A DNA stretch of 64,000 bases, taken from Streptomyces sp. NBC_00224. Lineage in GTDB: Bacteria > Actinomycetota > Actinomycetes > Streptomycetales > Streptomycetaceae. The notes beneath the pieces are model-generated. The model did not search any database, was not told the DNA's origin, and saw nothing but the letters and a program-made list of their open reading frames with translations. Both the position numbers and the translations under genes were made by a program. The stretch is taken from contig NZ_CP108106.1 in NCBI RefSeq assembly GCF_041435195.1, forward strand, positions 1,426,001 through 1,490,000, read 5' to 3'. Of this stretch, positions 63,207 to 64,000 are shown piece after piece; within the stretch, counting starts at the first letter, position 1, and each line of letters begins with the position of its first letter.

Positions 63207-63271
63207 CCGGTCCGTTTCCCTGTTGTCACCCGCCCACGGGGGTGGCGGGTGACAACAGGAAAGCGGACCGG
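63207..63271. repeat. Large orphan inverted repeat
   Basis: Arms of 28 bases (63207-63234 and 63244-63271) match at 26 positions; both mismatches would be G-U pairs in RNA. The loop is nine bases. It is not at the 3' end of any gene; it lies 89 bases before the histidine phosphatase start codon, in the 5' region of that gene. Confidence 0.65.
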
Positions 63272-63359
63272 GGCACGGGAAGGGCGGAACCGCACGGCGA
63301 GGCCCGGCGTCCCTTCGGGCATCCGCGTGATCGCCATCTGCCCCAAAAGGACCTCGCCC

Positions 63360-63983
63360 ATGGCCGGAACGGCTGCCCGCTACCTCTACCTCGCGCGCCA
63401 CGGCGAGGCCCTGCCGGACGAGAGCGGACTGACGGAGAACGGGCGGCGCCAGGCCGTCCTGCTCGGCCGACGACTCCGGGACAGCCCGCTCTCGGCGGTG
63501 CTGCACAGCCCGCTCGCGCGCGCCGCGGAGACCGCGCGCCTGATCCACGGCGAACTCGACGGCGTCCCCATGGAACCGTCGGATCTGGCCGGGGACTACA
63601 TCCCGTACGTGCCCCGCAAGGAGGAGCTGCCGCCCGAGTACGCGGACTCGCTGCTCGAACGGCTCGCCCAGTTCCCTGCCGAGATGAGCGAGCGCGGGCG
63701 CGAGCTGGCGCCCGCCGCCCTCGCGCGGTTCGCCCGGCCCGTGGACGGCGACGAGCCGCGCCACGAGCTGGTCGTCACCCACAACTTCCTCATCGGCTGG
63801 CTCGTCCGGGCCGCGCTCGACGGACCGAAGTGGCGCTGGCAGGGCCTCAACCACGCCAACGCGGCACTGACCGTGATCCGGTACGCGCCCGACCGCCCGG
63901 CCTCCGTCGTCTTCTTCAACGACATGGGGCATCTGCCCGCGGAACTCCACTGGACCGGCTTCCCACCGGAGTTCCGCGTCTGA
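63360..63983 (+). CDS. Histidine phosphatase family protein
   Basis: A 207-residue phosphoglycerate-mutase-like phosphatase with the catalytic His in LARHGEALP, the Arg in SPLARAAETARL and the second His in VVTHNFLIGW. These enzymes form a phospho-His intermediate on small phosphoesters. The ATG at 63360 has AAAAGGA upstream. The substrate is unknown. A partial intergenic repeat starts right after its stop. Confidence 0.87.
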   Translation: MAGTAARYLYLARHGEALPDESGLTENGRRQAVLLGRRLRDSPLSAVLHSPLARAAETARLIHGELDGVPMEPSDLAGDYIPYVPRKEELPPEYADSLLERLAQFPAEMSERGRELAPAALARFARPVDGDEPRHELVVTHNFLIGWLVRAALDGPKWRWQGLNHANAALTVIRYAPDRPASVVFFNDMGHLPAELHWTGFPPEFRV

Positions 63984-64000
63984 GCGGTCGCGCAGCTCCG

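Noticed and set aside
62766..63360. N-terminal extension of the histidine phosphatase frame back to 62766.
   Set aside because: The upstream frame shows no homology and crosses two palindromes; the ATG at 63360 with AAAAGGA starts the conserved domain.
1..64000. tRNA genes, CRISPR arrays, integrases, transposases, replication origin.
   Set aside because: I read for cloverleaf arms, regular direct repeats with spacers, and DDE or tyrosine recombinase motifs, and found none I could support.

Overview
The window is very GC-rich DNA with strong codon bias, overlapping start/stop operons, GTG starts, rare TTA codons, a SARP regulator and two secondary-metabolite clusters. All of this points to the chromosome of a Streptomyces or close relative. 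No tRNA, rRNA, CRISPR array, transposase or integrase was seen.

Region 1 (1-21.6 kb) is most of an antimycin-type depsipeptide cluster. It holds the 3' part of the NRPS gene antC (A-T-C-A-KR-T visible), the PKS gene antD (KS-AT-ACP-TE), a small MbtH-like gene, the crotonyl-CoA carboxylase/reductase gene antE, a convergent operon antG-antF-antQ (carrier protein, aryl ligase, phosphopantetheinyl transferase), and antH-antO (a five-subunit PaaABCDE-like oxygenase, a ketoreductase, tryptophan 2,3-dioxygenase and an arylformamidase-like hydrolase). In the known pathway tryptophan is degraded to anthranilate, loaded by AntF on AntG and converted to 3-aminosalicylate. The NRPS then adds threonine and pyruvate (reduced to lactate), AntD adds an alkylmalonyl unit made with AntE, and the TE closes the dilactone. 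The 5' end of antC, and presumably antA/antB, lie outside the left edge. No kynureninase gene (antP) is visible.

Region 2 (21.8-34.5 kb) is mostly housekeeping and accessory. It contains an MFS exporter with a TetR regulator behind a long palindrome, a two-component system facing a lipoprotein/MacAB-like export operon, a cyanate detoxification locus (cynR divergent from carbonic anhydrase-cynS), a PspAB-HtpX membrane-stress pair, and a lactate 2-monooxygenase-like flavoenzyme.

Region 3 (34.5-48.8 kb) is a compact seven-gene operon for an acyl-tetronate. Its genes are a fatty acyl-AMP ligase, ACP, one KS-AT-ACP PKS module, a FabH-like synthase, a FkbH-like glyceryl transferase, a second ACP and a type II thioesterase. 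This is the gene logic of the RK-682 tetronate pathway. A short SARP gene lies upstream, and the operon promoter carries two heptamers 11 bp apart placed 8 bp before a -10-like element, as SARP targets are. A MFS pump with its own TetR gene and an alpha/beta hydrolase gene with a TTA codon lie between.

Region 4 (48.8-64 kb) starts with a metallo-beta-lactamase-fold lactonase-like gene convergent with the tetronate operon. A hydrolase-thiolase-acyl-CoA ligase operon follows, controlled by a divergent TetR with two near-identical 18-bp operators. Next come a TAT-exported beta-propeller/amidohydrolase, a toxin-antitoxin pair whose Fic/Doc motif is degenerate, a class C beta-lactamase-like serine hydrolase, an alpha/beta hydrolase, a lipoprotein, an AraC regulator and a histidine phosphatase.
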